64,000 bases of DNA from Alectoria sarmentosa (lineage: Eukaryota; Ascomycota; Lecanoromycetes; Lecanorales; Parmeliaceae). Under the pieces are notes generated by a model. That model was not told the DNA's origin and searched no databases. It was given only the letters and a program-made list of their open reading frames with translations. Positions 1-12,815 of this stretch are shown here, piece after piece; the first letter of the stretch is position 1; each line of letters starts with the position of its first letter. The DNA lies in contig WOGZ01000167.1 of NCBI GenBank assembly GCA_009733775.1, positions 1 through 64,000 of the forward strand. The letters run 5' to 3'. Made by a program: the position numbers and the translations under genes.

Positions 1-1
1 T

Positions 2-54
2 TAATTTTATTAATTTTATTAATTTTATTAATTTTATTAATTTTATTAATTTTA
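2..54. repeat. 9-bp microsatellite (TAATTTTAT)n
   Basis: Five perfect 9-bp units and a partial sixth open the window. The array probably continues to the left, outside the window. There is no coding meaning. Confidence 0.95.
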
Positions 55-1725
55 CGATTAACTTCGAACGAATAAAATAATTTTAAAAACGATACGATTT
101 TTAAATTATAATTCGAATTCATAATTAATAAACGATTGTAATTTTTCGTCGTTATAAAATAAGATTATATTTGCAATAAACTTCTCGCGTATATTATTCA
201 TTATAAATTTTATATTATTAAAAAAAATAGATTTTAATATAATACGCGTTTTTATTATAAAAGACTTTAATAAACGCTTTTTATACGAATAAATAATTTA
301 AAATAAAGTTATTAACAAGAGCTTTTGAAAATTAATTACTTTTTACGAAAATATTAATTTTATAAACACATTAATTGCTTCACGTTTATCGCTTGTTTGA
401 AATCATTCGATAAAATATACTCGTTTTTTTTCTTATTCGATTCATTATAAATTGTATTTTTTTTTTTCATTTATCGTTATATGTTAAATTTTTTTTTGTT
501 AGCTCGTCTCAAAATAAGTCGCTTTGTTTATTAAATTATAAATTTAAAAATGTAAAGACTCACGATATCGAATGAAAATTTTTATTTTTTACTTTTAACG
601 CTTTATGCAATAATTCTTTAAAAATTCGAAAATTTTATAAAATTATAATTAATATAAAATAAATTAAAAACGTAAAATAAATGAAAACGCTAAAAGTCGA
701 AAAAGAAAATAAATTTGATTTTTCTTATTTTATTAAATGCGCTTATTATCTTCGTTATATCGTTTAAAATGTTCATTTTTTTATTATATTTTATATTAAA
801 TATAGGAAATAATTTATAAAAACTTTTCGATATATTATAATTGTACTTTTTGAAAATAATTAATAATGTTTCGTATTAATCGATATTAAGCGTTAAAATA
901 TGTTAAAAAATCGCTAAAAAGTCTTATATTCATTTTTATATATTTTTACAATTTCACTTTATCATCATTTATTCAATTTTCTTATATTTATTTATTCTTT
1001 TTTTATATAATTCATTTATTTTATATTTATATCAAATTTATTTATCGTAAACTTTCATTACGTTTTTATTAACAATTATTATATTTCGAATCTTTTCGCG
1101 ATCGATTTTAATATAATTTTTACGTTTTATCTTTAAATAATCTATCTTAATTCAATTTTTATATTTTATTTTAAAATAAATTATCTCAATTTAATCTTTA
1201 TATTTTATTTTTAAATAATTTATCTCAATTTAATTTTTATATTTTATCTTTAAACAATTATTTTAATTTATATTCGAACCTTTAAATAACTCATTATAAT
1301 TCAATTTAATATTTATTAACTTTTGAAACTTTCACAAATTCGTTAATCATTATATTTAAATCAATAATCGAATACATTTTTAAGACTTTATTATATAAAT
1401 AATCGAAGTTATTACGAGCAATTCTCGATTTTATTATTATAACAAAAATGAAAACTTTTATAAATAATTTTAAATTTGAATTCATATTTACGAAATACGT
1501 TGAATTATGTATATTTTTTAAATAAAAAAAACATTTAATTTAAATTCTTCTCGTAAAAGAAAATTTAACATCGATAAAATTAAATAATAAATAATCGCAA
1601 AAAAACGATCAGACAATAACAAATTCTCTTTTAATCATTTTAATAAAACTAATTAAGATTATATAAATTAATATGTATATTACATTTTTTATATTAAACG
1701 TATTTATTACGACAAGCATATAAAA
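55..1725. other. AT-rich DNA without recognisable gene
   Basis: Apart from the 39-bp repeat, I see no gene, LTR pair or conserved protein motif here. This is the sequence into which element I inserted. It may be older transposon DNA decayed beyond recognition. Confidence 0.6.
1115..1265. repeat. 39-bp imperfect tandem repeat, about four copies
   Basis: About four diverged copies of a unit of roughly 39 bp. Each has an ATATTTTAT core followed by TTTAAATAA and ATCTCAATTTAA. Differences between units are mostly C/T changes. No gene is associated. Confidence 0.7.
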
Positions 1726-1915
1726 TATTAAGTTATTTGCTTAACAAGATACGTGATCTGGCGAGATATCTATTTTATTATTTAAGTTTATTTATCAAAA
1801 AAGTATCTTAGCAAGATTCTTAACTTAGTATAATAAATAGTTAGATTTTTAAATAACAAAAATCAAGCTTTATATATCACATAATATATATATGTTTTTA
1901 TTATAACAATTATCA
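1726..1915 (+). repeat. 5' LTR of element I
   Basis: Matches 8881-9070 throughout, with mainly C/T and G/A differences (for example GATCTGGCGAG against GATTTGACGAG). The right end is TATCA. The next bases, TAACAACAT, resemble the sequence just inside the LTRs of elements C and J and may be the primer-binding region. Confidence 0.88.
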
Positions 1916-1949
1916 TAACAACATAATAATAACACTTTTCTTTAATATT

Positions 1950-3970
1950 ATTAATTATTAAAAGATTTAGAAATTTCCTTTATCAAATTTTTGAATTTTT
2001 ATAAGATTTCTTCGCCGAGTTTCATCTCGTCGATTTTTTAATCCTCAACTTCCGCTTAACATTACCTTTTAATTAAAAAGCATCGTTAAATTAACGGCTT
2101 CACCCTCTCTTATTAGAAATCTTATTATAATCATTTATCAAATTCATTAATTCATTATTGTTATCGAAAAAGTTCATTTTTATAAAATTTCAAAATTCGT
2201 TAAATATATCATCGATTACGTAATCAAGAATTTTTTTAAATTTTAATCTCAACAAACATCGATAACGAAAACATTTAAAATTTTCTCGACAAAACCGTCA
2301 AGATTTTCATTCATTTGATTAATAAATTCTTTTATTTTTCGAAAAGCAATCAAAGCATTTGATAATAAAACTTACGATTTTCGATAATAATTTCATTTCA
2401 TTTAATATTTTAAAAAATACGATTCTTTTTTCATTAATAATACTTCTTCAAAATCGAGAATCTTAAATCTCTTTTCGAATTTTATATCGACGATAAACAT
2501 TCGATAATCTTTTAAATCGACACTCGTAATTTCATCGAAAAAAAACGTCATAATCAATCAAATGACTCTTCAAAAACTTCGTGACTTTATTATTCAAATT
2601 GTTCAAATAATCATTTAGAGTTTTCAATCTTTCGTTGATCAATAAGGATTTTTAAAATCAATAAATTTTTTCGATTTCAACGACGGAGTAAATGATAATG
2701 ATAACGGTAATAATAAATGAAATATCGTCGATCTCGGATTTTTCGATCCTTATTTCGATAAATCTTATAAAAAAAACGAAGTCGTCATAATTAAAAAAGA
2801 CATTTATTATCGAAATTCAATTTTTTTTGTGAAATGAATTCGAGATCTCGTTATTATCAAAAAAGTAACATTTGTTTATAATAATTTTAACATCGTTTTA
2901 AAAAGCTCGATATTAATTTGATATATTATCGAATTCTCAAATCTCAAAAAAATAAAATTAAGAATCGATGAAAATAACGTGAAAAAATAATGCTCGACGA
3001 TTTTTAAAAGATTCAAAAAATTCATTAACATAATTTTTCATCATTTTATCTTCGAGAAATACACGCTTCACGACGTCAGAATTCGTCGAAAATTTGTTGT
3101 TTACATTCAAGTTATTTTACGTTATATCAAATCAATAAATATCGATAACGTGAAAAATCAATTGATATTTGTTTATCAAAATATTATCGTAGAATTACGA
3201 ACCTTCGTAAATTCATTTTCTTTTATAATTATTATTATTTCCTTTATTCAGATTTTGAAATTAAAAAAAAAAATTAATTTGAAATGAATTTTCATCGTTA
3301 AATATTCAATCAAAATCAAATATATTTTCAAAAGAATCGTTAAAATCAAATAAATGAATATCGAAATTTCTTTTTTAACAATTCACAATCTCGATCGTAT
3401 CAATCGTTTTAAGATTAATAACAGCAACAGCAGCAGCAGCAAACTTTTAAATAACGAAACGATTATCAAACATTTCCTTATCGTTCTTTTAACGCTCAAA
3501 ATGCTTATTTAAATCCGCAACAAATATACGATTAATCAAATTAAACGAATTTCTAAAAAAAAATTTAAGGTCAATCTCGGTTTATTCAATTTTTCTCGTC
3601 TCGATAATTATTGTAATTTATATTATTATTAAACACGTTCATTTCGACGACGTTAAATCGTTTATAATAAACAAAAGCTTTCGAAAATCAATTCCGAATT
3701 TTTTTAAAAAAAGACGATAGAAATCTTAATCTCGGTTTATAATTTTGATAACAATCAGGTTTTCAATCTCGATAATTTCAAAAGGTTATTATTTATCAAA
3801 TTTTTATAATTAAACATTTTATAAATTATAAGCAACAAAATTTCAAAAATATTTATTATTTTAAAACTTCAAAAAATATTCCGAAATTTGAATATATCGA
3901 TTAAAATGAAAATGAAAATGAAGTTTATTTCGACGATGATTAATTTTCAAACATTTATAATCAACACTTT
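1950..3970 (+). pseudogene. Element I leader and gag region (eroded)
   Basis: By position between LTR and zinc finger this should hold the leader and most of Gag. I could not identify a capsid motif. At 3421-3443 a CAG/CAA run encodes a short polyglutamine stretch in one frame and has survived RIP. The assignment rests on context only. Confidence 0.45.
3421..3443 (+). repeat. CAG/CAA trinucleotide run
   Basis: A run of CAG and CAA triplets in the gag region of element I. It is striking because CpA, the RIP target, is intact in nearly every unit, while the surroundings are almost free of it. Confidence 0.85.
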
Positions 3971-3979
3971 ATAAGATTT

Positions 3980-4186
3980 ATGAAAATCGAGACCTTTTGT
4001 CGTAATTGTAACGAGTCTTTTCCTTTCAAATCAAAACTTCATAAACATTTATGTGAAAAATGTGTTATAAAGAAACTCAGTCTCATCGTAACGAAATTAT
4101 TTATTAATTTTAAAAAATCGAAATCTCATTTCATTATCATCGAAATTCTTCGAATAATGAAATTCATTATTTTCATCTTTGATTAA
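3980..4186 (+). pseudogene. Gag-Pol fragment with C2HC zinc finger (element I)
   Basis: A 68-codon open stretch with a well-formed zinc finger: C7-x2-C10-x12-H23-x4-C28, a C2H2-type finger with Cys as last ligand. Fingers of this kind occur upstream of the protease/RT part in some fungal gypsy polyproteins and are expected to bind nucleic acid. The four ligands have survived RIP, although the frame closes soon after. There is no reason to think the ATG is a true start; it is an internal fragment of a larger broken ORF. Confidence 0.6.
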
Positions 4187-7006
4187 AACTTTAAATTTGG
4201 TTTTAAAAATTGAAATTATGTTATAATAAAAATCAAATTTATCAAAATCGATATAAATGATAATGTGTATTTTAACACTGATTATAATGTTATCTTAATC
4301 GATCGTTTTTAATTAATAAATCTTTTACTTAAAATCAAAATTTTTAAAATGATTTCTTTATTAAAAATTCGAAAAATTGAAAATTCTTAATATAAAACGT
4401 TAAAATATTTCGTGATTTCATATTATTTTCCAAAAATCGATAATTAAAAAAATGTAATTTTTGCGTGTGTTCGACGAAAAATTCATATAATCGATGAATT
4501 ACGTATCAATATGTTGATTAAAAACGATTTTATTGATTCAAAAGAAATTTTTATCGACATTGTCAATCAAAAAACCTATATCGAAAATTATAAAACTTCG
4601 ATTACAATCATCGCTCATCAACGCGGATAATACGTCAAAAAAAATTCAAACTTTTTCGACAACGATAATTTCGTCTCATAATAAAAAATTCATATTAATC
4701 AAAACGTTTACGTTTTTTTTATCTAATGATCGTGATTACATATTCGAATTTATTATTTAAATAAATTTAATTCTTTTTGCACACATAATAAATAATAAAA
4801 TAATTGAAATTCTCGTCAAAAATAATTTTAATCATCAAATAAAAATATTATAAAAACTTCGTTTAAACGTCGTCACAAAAATTGATTATGAAAATTATTT
4901 TCAAATTGATTTTAATTCGAAATACATTTTCATAACTTTATCGAAGAAATTTAAATAATTGAAGAAAACATTTATAATCGCGATTATGATTATTCTTTTT
5001 CTCGCAAATATTCCGCGAAATATTTCGGAAATTATCAATTTCGTGAATTTAATGTTTTTATCTTTCAACATAATTCTTAATCTTTCTAACAATTCAATCT
5101 TTGATACGAAAAAAAAAATATTATTAAACGAAATGATTATTTACGAAGATGACATTATCAAAAAATTTCTTATTAATTTCATTAAAAAATTTTCTATTTT
5201 ATAAATTAACGAAAAATTTGTCGACATATTCGAAAATAAATGAATGAAATTTTCGTTGAAAAATAATTAAAAAAATCGTTTGAAAAGTAGCGAAGGAAAA
5301 GTTAAAGTTTATCCCTTAAGATTGCGCGATAAAAAAATCGTTAATAAAACTTTTAATGAATTTTATAAGCAAAATCGTTTAAAATGAACTTTTTAATCAA
5401 CGTTTTTTAATTATCTCATCTTCGTTATCTACAAAGATCTTTTTGATAAAAAAAAAAAAAGATCGATTATCGATATTCGAAAATTGAACGACTTTTTGAT
5501 TCGAGACGTTTATTCGATATCATTACAATCGAATACCATTATCAAATTGTGAGAATATTTATATATTTCGATATTAAACGCATCCTCATTCTTTTATCAA
5601 TAAAAAATTCATTTAAAATATTAACACTTATAAACCATAATTAATTATTATAATCAAAAAACATTCTTAATTTTAATAATAAACAATATGAATTCAATTT
5701 TTTATATATAAAAATAAATTAATAAAAATTTTCGAGAAATTAAAGACTTTATTTAAACATATATTGATAATATCATATACGATTCAATCTCTTTAATTAA
5801 ACATTTATCTCATTTTCGTTAATTATTTATTTTATTAATTAAATTCAATGTGTTTTTAAATTCAAAAAAAACTTTTTTAAAATTTTTAAATATAAATCTT
5901 TTTAATCAAAAAATGAACTCGCTTGATTTAACAATTTTCGAAAAAAAAATTGAAAATTATTAATTTATTTCGATATTCACGAACGCTCAACGATTTAAAA
6001 CATTATTTAAAATTCATTAAATATCTTCGTTAATATATTCATTTTTATGTTTAATTTGTCAAATTTTTATAAGATTTAAAAATCATTTTATTAAAAGAAA
6101 CGTTAATGAAAGAAAATTCATATAAGGTTTACGCATTTAAAAAATTACGTTGTCGAAAACATCTTTTATCGAGCAAATTTTCTTCGAAGAATTATAAAAA
6201 ACGTTTTTCAAGACATATATCTTGATATATTTTAATTCTTTTTAAATTTTTTAAATAAATCTTAATATTTTTAAAAAATTCGGATTCGACGTCGTGATTT
6301 TTTATATTAAAAACAATAAAAAAATCAAATATGATAAATGATCTTTTCGTATTAATATAAAATTAATACTTTTCTTATCGAGACTTTTCATTTTCATCAA
6401 AAAAAATTATTAATCAATAAAGTTTGAAATCGTCGAATTCATATAAGTTTTTAAAAAAATAAAATATATGAATTTTTTTTTTCAACATTCAATAATGATT
6501 TAAATCGATTATTTAATTATTTTTAATATTATAAAGCAGGATTTCATCGTTTTCATCACATCGATTATAAAAATAAATGTAAAATTTATAAAAATTTCTC
6601 AATTTCTTCGTCAATTCAATTTAAAAGTCAAATATAAATTTGAAAAGAAATATATTATTTTAAATGCATTATCTCGCTTAATAAATGTTAATTAAAAACA
6701 AAAATGCTTTATTTTATATATTTGAAATTAAACGCCTTATTCGTTTGCACATTTATAAAAATGTTTAATGACTTTCGATATCGTCTTATAGAAAAATATA
6801 AAAATAATGTATAATATTCACGTTTATAACGTTAAATCGATGAAAATGAAAAATTCGACGAGAACGTTATTATATTTTCATTTGTTCGAAAACAGATAAA
6901 GAATTGAAATTCGGAAATTTTTTATTCTTTTAATTCATATCCGCATTTTTCCACTTCGTTAAATTCGAATCCGTTTTCCGAAAAAGAAAGTTCGAAATCG
7001 TCGAAA

Positions 7007-7096
7007 AATTCTTTTAAATTTTTATCAAAAAGTTCGAACTCGTTTTCGGAAAATTCTTTTAAATTTTTATCAAAAAGTTCGAATTCATTTTTGAAG
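7007..7096 (+). repeat. 45-bp tandem duplication inside element I pol
   Basis: Two adjacent 45-bp units (7007-7051, 7052-7096), each AATTCTTTTAAATTTTTATC followed by AAAAAGTTCGAA and a variable end. The length is a multiple of three, giving a 15-residue acidic/aromatic repeat in one frame. It lies between the RNase H and integrase parts. Confidence 0.85.
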
Positions 7097-8531
7097 ATTT
7101 TACTAAAAAGATTGAACTCGATTTCGAAAACTTTTTAAAAAACTTTTTAAGACGAGAATCTGATTTATTGCATTGATAAAATTATAAATTATTAATGATT
7201 ATGTATTTCTTTAGCGTTGATCAAAGAAATTTTATATTTAATATACGAAAACAATTATTCGAAATTTTAGAAATTTTACGAAATTATATCGATATTTTAA
7301 TATATTCGAGACTTTTTTAATTAATTACGAAAATTCATTCGTTATTGTTTAAATTATCAAATTTTTTAAATGAAACGTTATTAATTTTACGAATCGCTTT
7401 TTTCAATAAAGTCGTCTTTTATATTATTTCACACGTTGATTTTTGATTTTATTCTCACATTACCGACTTTTAAAAAAGATGTTTATAATATAATTTTATC
7501 AATCATTAATAAATTCATTAAACGAATTATCGACATTTCAAAAAAATCTATTTAAAACACAATTTAATAAATTGAAACATTAATTAATCAATTAAAACTG
7601 CTCGACTAAAAAATCTTTAAAATAATTATTTTCGATAAAGATCGCAAATTTCTTTTTAAATTTTAACAACTTATCTTTCAATGTTTAAAAATTTCGTTAT
7701 TAAATTTCATTATTTATTATTTTCAAATTGATAAAAACAACGAAAAAATCAATCAAATTATGAAAATCGCAATACATTTTTATATTCACACGTTAAAAAA
7801 TTCTTTCATATGATCAAAGATTTTTTCTCGTTTTTAAACTCTTTTGAATAATTTTATATTCACAATTATCGAAAAAATTCTCAACGAAATGACATATAAA
7901 TTCATTTTGAACATTATTTTAAATTTACTCAATATTATTAATTCGTTAAAATTTCTATATACTCGAATCTCGACGAAAAACGTTATTTTCTTTATTAATA
8001 TCAACGTCAAATATCATTACGATAAACATCATTAATTAATGTTTTTAAAAATTAACGATTCGACCTTTCTGCGCTTTCATAAAAATTATAATATTTTAAT
8101 AAATCTTGAAATCATCAAGAAGCTGTCGCAACAATATATTAATTCTTTTAAAATTTTGAAAAAAATCAATAAATTTATTTATCGTTTAAAAGTTTTTAAA
8201 AATTAATAAATATATTCAATCTTTATCATATAATAATTAAAATCGACTTCGTTAAAAACGAATTCGTTTGATCGTTCAAAACCTGATCATTTTTTTTTAA
8301 TCTTTATAAAAACCGATATTAAGTTTTTTAAATCATATGAAATCGATCGCATTTTTAATAAAAAAACGATATAAAAAAGACGCGAAATAATTACAAAATA
8401 CCTGATCAAATAAAAGGAATATAATCTTAAATATGATAAATAATATAATGCGAAGGCATTGAGAAATGTAAAGAATTTAATCAAGAAATATGAAAACGAA
8501 TTATTACGTATTCACGCTTCTCAAACAACAT

Positions 8532-8585
8532 CGAAACAAACGCCGACTTTTGGATATCAGAAACAAACGTCGACTTTTGAACAGC
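8532..8585 (+). repeat. 27-bp tandem repeat after the chromodomain of element I
   Basis: Two in-frame units of about 27 bp, each beginning AAACAAACGYCGACTTTTG, directly behind the chromodomain. They encode a basic repeat (NKRRLL) at the polyprotein C-terminus, within the open frame 8490-8684. Confidence 0.75.
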
Positions 8586-8880
8586 GAAAAGAAATTTCTC
8601 GATTTCGACAAAGAAGATAAAGAATTCCTCGATAAAAAATTCCTCGACAATCGCTTTCAAAAATATCAATTCAGATCTTTATGAGAATTACGTTACGAAA
8701 AAATCGAAGAATTATCGACGTTTCATTTATTGAAGCGGAAATCCGAGATTGAGGATTGAAGAGAGCATTTTCTTGAAATATTTTATAAATTCCTTTATTT
8801 AACTTTGAGTATTCGATTATAACGAAATCGTTATGCTTTTCTTCTCGTCGACGAAATGTTATTATAATAAATATATAAGA

Positions 8881-9070
8881 TATCAAATTATTTGTTTAAT
8901 AAGATACGTGATTTGACGAGATATTTACCTTATTATTTAAATTTATTTATCAAAAAAGTATTTTAGCAAGATTTTTAACTCAGTATAATAAATAGTCAGA
9001 TTTTTAAATAGCAAAAATTAAGCTTTATACATCACACAATGCATATATACTTTTGTTATAACAACTGCCA
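8881..9070 (+). repeat. 3' LTR of element I
   Basis: Direct repeat of 1726-1915, ending TGCCA where the 5' copy has TATCA. No clear polypurine tract is left upstream; the 8850-8880 stretch is all A/T. Confidence 0.88.
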
Positions 9071-10179
9071 TAATAATATTAATATTAAAAATGTGAATAA
9101 TTTATTTTATAATAAAGCTTTTATCGATTCTTAAATCTTGAATCAAATTTAAGATTTTATAAAATATATTGAATATTAATATTCTCTTATTAAAATCAAA
9201 TAAAAGTAAAAAACGACATATAAATTTATTATGTTAAAGATTTCAATTTAAACTATTATCTTATTATAAACTTTAATGTTAATACATTTTACATTATTAT
9301 AAACTTTCGTAATGTTATAATCTTCGATAAACGTTTTTATCTTTTTATTCGAACTCGATATTATATATAATATAATTAAAATCATAATTCGATTCGATAA
9401 TATTCTTATAAATTTAAAATCGTTAACGTTAATGTTAATGAAATTAATTATTCAATTTAAAATCGTAATATTCTTTAATCATAAAATTCGATTCGATTTT
9501 GATAATAACGATAAAAATAAATTTCGTATAACAAAAAACGAATTCGACCCGAACTCGTTTTTTGAAAATAACGTTATTTTTATTAATACGCAGCGAATCG
9601 CGAAAGAGAATTCTTTTTCAATCTTTAATATAAAATAACGCTTTTAACAAATTTAATTAATAAATTCGCTAATTAAAATTAAAACGAACGTCACATTAAT
9701 ATAAAATGTAATATTATATATTAAAAATCAAAATCGAATAATAAATGTTAAATTATAAATTTGAATAAAATAAATCATCGCTCAAATATTTAATAACTTC
9801 ATTATATATATTTCGTTTATTTCGGAAAACGCAAAATCGTTTAACGTATAATAAAAATATTTTAATAACACGGATTATTAACGCGATAATTTAAAAGATT
9901 TTTACATTATGTTAAATATTTCGTGATTAAAAGAAAATTATATTATTTATAAAATATTAAAAATGATTCTTTTTTAACAATTATGATATTAATAATTAAT
10001 TATTATTAAAACGTTATTTGATTTCACGTTTAATTCTCATATTCGTGAATATATTTTAAAAAATGTGATGAGATTAAATAAAACGTGAATAATAATATAT
10101 TATTTATTTTTCGTATATGATCTCTTTGTGTGCGACTTGTTTTTATTAATTTTTTTATCAAAAACTTTTTTTTTTAACT

Positions 10180-10310
10180 TTTATGTTAAAGATTTTCTTT
10201 TTTTTTTCAACTTTTATGTCGAAAGCTTATATAAATAATTAAGAAAATATCTTTATTTTTTTTATATCGAAGACTTGTATAAATAATCATGAAAATGCTT
10301 TTATTAACAG
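10180..10310. repeat. Imperfect repeat of about 57 bp, two to three copies
   Basis: Diverged copies share a TATCGAAGACTTGTATAAAT-like core followed by AATTAAGAAAATATCTTT. A shortened copy precedes them. No gene is associated. Confidence 0.5.
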
Positions 10311-11663
10311 TTTGACTTTAAATGTTATATTTTCGATATCGAAAATTATCTTATTTACGACGTAAAGCGCAACTTATTTTCTTTTTTATACTTTTTTATT
10401 TTATAAATTAATGAATATAAGTCGTCGACTTAATTGCTTTTAATTAATTTATTATTTATTAATATTATAATAATGAATGATTTGAACGTTATATTTTAAT
10501 CGTAAATAAAAAAAATCTTATTCATTTTATAATTATAAACGCTTTATTTAAAAACAATAAATATAATGCGTTTATATTAATCTTTAATAATTTATATATT
10601 TGAAATAAACGACACGATATAAAGATATAAAACAAATATTATCATAACAAAATATTAAAAACAACGTCGAATCTTATTAATAAAAACTTAAATCTTGATT
10701 GAAAAAGTGCGTTTATTAATTATGTTAACATTATAATCATTAATAAAGCGCAAATGTTGAAATCTTTAAATATTAAAAGTTTTACATTTATATTTTAATT
10801 TAATGCTAATTTTTATATCTTTATAAATAATACGTTAACATTAAACGATGTTAATAATTAAATAAATTATATATCATTTATAAAGTTATGTCAAATAAAT
10901 ATTTAATAAAAAAAACAATTTTTATAAAAAATGAATTCTGCGAAAGATGTAATTTTTTTCGCAATTAACGATAAATATTCAATCATTAAATTATGTCTTA
11001 CGATTAAAGTTATATAAAATTAAATTTTGAAAATTAATATCGATCTCGTTAAAAAATATTAACGAATAACATAAATTTAAAAAAAGATGTTTATTCGACG
11101 AATTCATTTTAATCATATTTTATTTGATGCGAAAAAAATTATTGATGAGAATCTTTTTAAATATAAACGATTTTAATTATTTATATTCACAATAACGTTA
11201 AATAATAAAAATATAAAATCAAAAAGAATTAATTTACGAGACGATTAATTGTATTTAAATTCGATTTCAATACGCAAAAAAAATCGAAATGATCGCTTAT
11301 AACATATCGTTATTTATTTATATTATTAATATTAACGATTTTTTCGATATTAATATTCTTTACGATTTTAAAACGATCAATTTGAAAAAAATCTTGAAAA
11401 ATAAAATCTTTTTTATTAAATAATTCAAAAATCGTTATATTGACGTTAATTTTAATAATTTCAAAATATTTATTTAAGAATTATTATAAAGCTCGTTAAA
11501 GCTTCGCGTTTTATTAAAAAACATTCGAAATTAAATAAATCTCTTTTATTATAAACTTCAAGTTTTTATCGCAAACTTTTTTTATTATAAGTTTTAAACT
11601 TTTATTAAAAAATTTTAATAAAATTTTAATTTAAACTTTAAACATTTTTTATCGAAAACTTTT

Positions 11664-11715
11664 AACAAAAATCGCTTTAAAAAGCTTTCAACAAAAATCG
11701 CTTTAAAAACCTTTT
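11664..11715. repeat. 26-bp tandem duplication
   Basis: Two adjacent 26-bp units beginning AACAAAAATCGCTTTAAAAA, identical over the first 20 bases. A run of related CGAAAACTTTT motifs lies just upstream. Confidence 0.85.
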
Positions 11716-12473
11716 TATAAAATTATACGTTAATCACTCATATAACGTAAGTCCTTCGAAATCGCGAAAAAGTTATAATATAATATTAATTATTTACGAT
11801 CATCGTATTATTATTTATAATTTTTCGTTTATTAAACATCGATGTTATCACGATTATCGCTTTTTAAAAATCCGATAAGCGAAATGTTATCGTTAATTAA
11901 TTTAACGAAAATAATAATAAAATTATAATATTTATTATAACGTACGCTATAAAAATCATCGAATTCAATTTATAAAATAAATGTTAACGTATATATTTAA
12001 TTAAAAGCGCTTATAATTTAAGCGTTAATATATAAATTATTTATCGTGCTCGTCGATTAAGCAATTCAAGTTTTATTATTTATATTTATAAATATTGCGT
12101 ATTTTATACGTTTGATAATAATGCGATTTAACGCAATATCGAGAAAATAATATTTAAAGCAATAATAAAATTAAATAAATAAATTTTTAATAAAGATAAC
12201 GAAAGCAAAAGAAAAACAAATATCGAAAATTGAATAATATAAAATAATAAATTTATAAAGTTTAAGAATGCGATGTTAATTAATAATAACGAAATTTTAA
12301 AAATGTTATTTTTAAATAACCTTTTTAAACATATCTTGATATTGATTAAAAATAAAAATATAATAAGTTAATTGCGTATATAAATAAGCGTCTTACGACA
12401 GATTTTCTTCGTTTTCATTATTTTATTAATTATTGATAATTATTTGCGCAATGAATATTTAAGTAATAGCGTA

Positions 12474-12815
12474 TTATTATAATTTATATTATCTTTCGAT
12501 AATATTATATTATTATAGTTTACACATAATAAATTTTTCGATAACATTTTACTATTATAATTTATATCATTTTTCGATAGCATTTTACTATTATAGTTTA
12601 CACGTAATGAACTTTTCGATAATATTTTACTACTATAATTTATATCATCTTTCGATAACATTTTATTATCATAACTTACATATAATAAATCTTTCGATAG
12701 CATTTTGTTGCTATAATTTATATTATCTTTCGATAACATTTTACTATTATAACTTACATCGTGTAATTTTTTTGATAATATATTATTATCATAATTTATA
12801 TTATATAAATTTTTA
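12474..12815. repeat. Minisatellite with 78-bp higher-order unit (36 + 42 bp)
   Basis: Four complete 78-bp periods (12474-12785) and a partial fifth. Each period is a 36-bp unit followed by a related 42-bp unit; both carry TTTTCGATARCATTTTA. Because 36, 42 and 78 are multiples of three, open frames run through the array on both strands (- 12440-12739, + 12607-12816). On the - strand the unit reads as alternating 12- and 14-residue repeats with the core KMLSK. It could be a fragment of a repetitive protein gene or simply a non-coding minisatellite; I do not recognise a family. Confidence 0.9.

Larger units (their letters stand above)
4930..8690 (+). pseudogene. pol: Element I pol: linker, RT, RNase H, integrase, chromodomain
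   Basis: Read through stops, conserved gypsy blocks appear in order. A PR-to-RT linker lies at 4960-5300 and the RT entry block (VYPLRLRDKKIVNKTF) at about 5306. The FFYQ block is near 5585. The catalytic YIDD has become YIDN at 5760-5771, followed by a KTFL motif near 5867. In the integrase the second Asp lies in FDKDRKF (about 7630) and the Glu in NNEKINQ (about 7742), exactly 35 residues apart, as in the DD35E family. The integrase C-terminal part is in the frame 7844-8035. The chromodomain is at about 8310-8480 (YEIDRIFNKK...YLIK-stop-KEY); two stops stand where chromodomains have Trp, explained by TGG to TGA/TAA under RIP. Domain order and the exact spacing make the identification firm. 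Confidence 0.9.
1726..9070 (+). mobile_element. Element I: RIP-decayed Ty3/gypsy chromovirus, full length
   Basis: Two direct LTRs of 190 bp (1726-1915 and 8881-9070) enclose about 7 kb. In + orientation this contains a zinc-finger Gag-like piece, a PR-to-RT linker, reverse transcriptase, RNase H, integrase and a chromodomain, which is the chromovirus order. The original LTR ends were probably TG...CA; both 5' TGs now read TA, as expected from RIP. The flanking 5-mers TAAAA (1721-1725) and TAATA (9071-9075) differ at one base, so the target duplication is only approximate. The lineage is the same broad group as element C: both have an FFYQ motif before the palm and a KTFL/KSFL block after it. 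Every frame is interrupted by stops; the element is dead. Confidence 0.9.

Noticed and set aside
12474..12815. CRISPR-like array
   Set aside because: Units are contiguous and related without unique spacers, and the context is eukaryotic transposon DNA.
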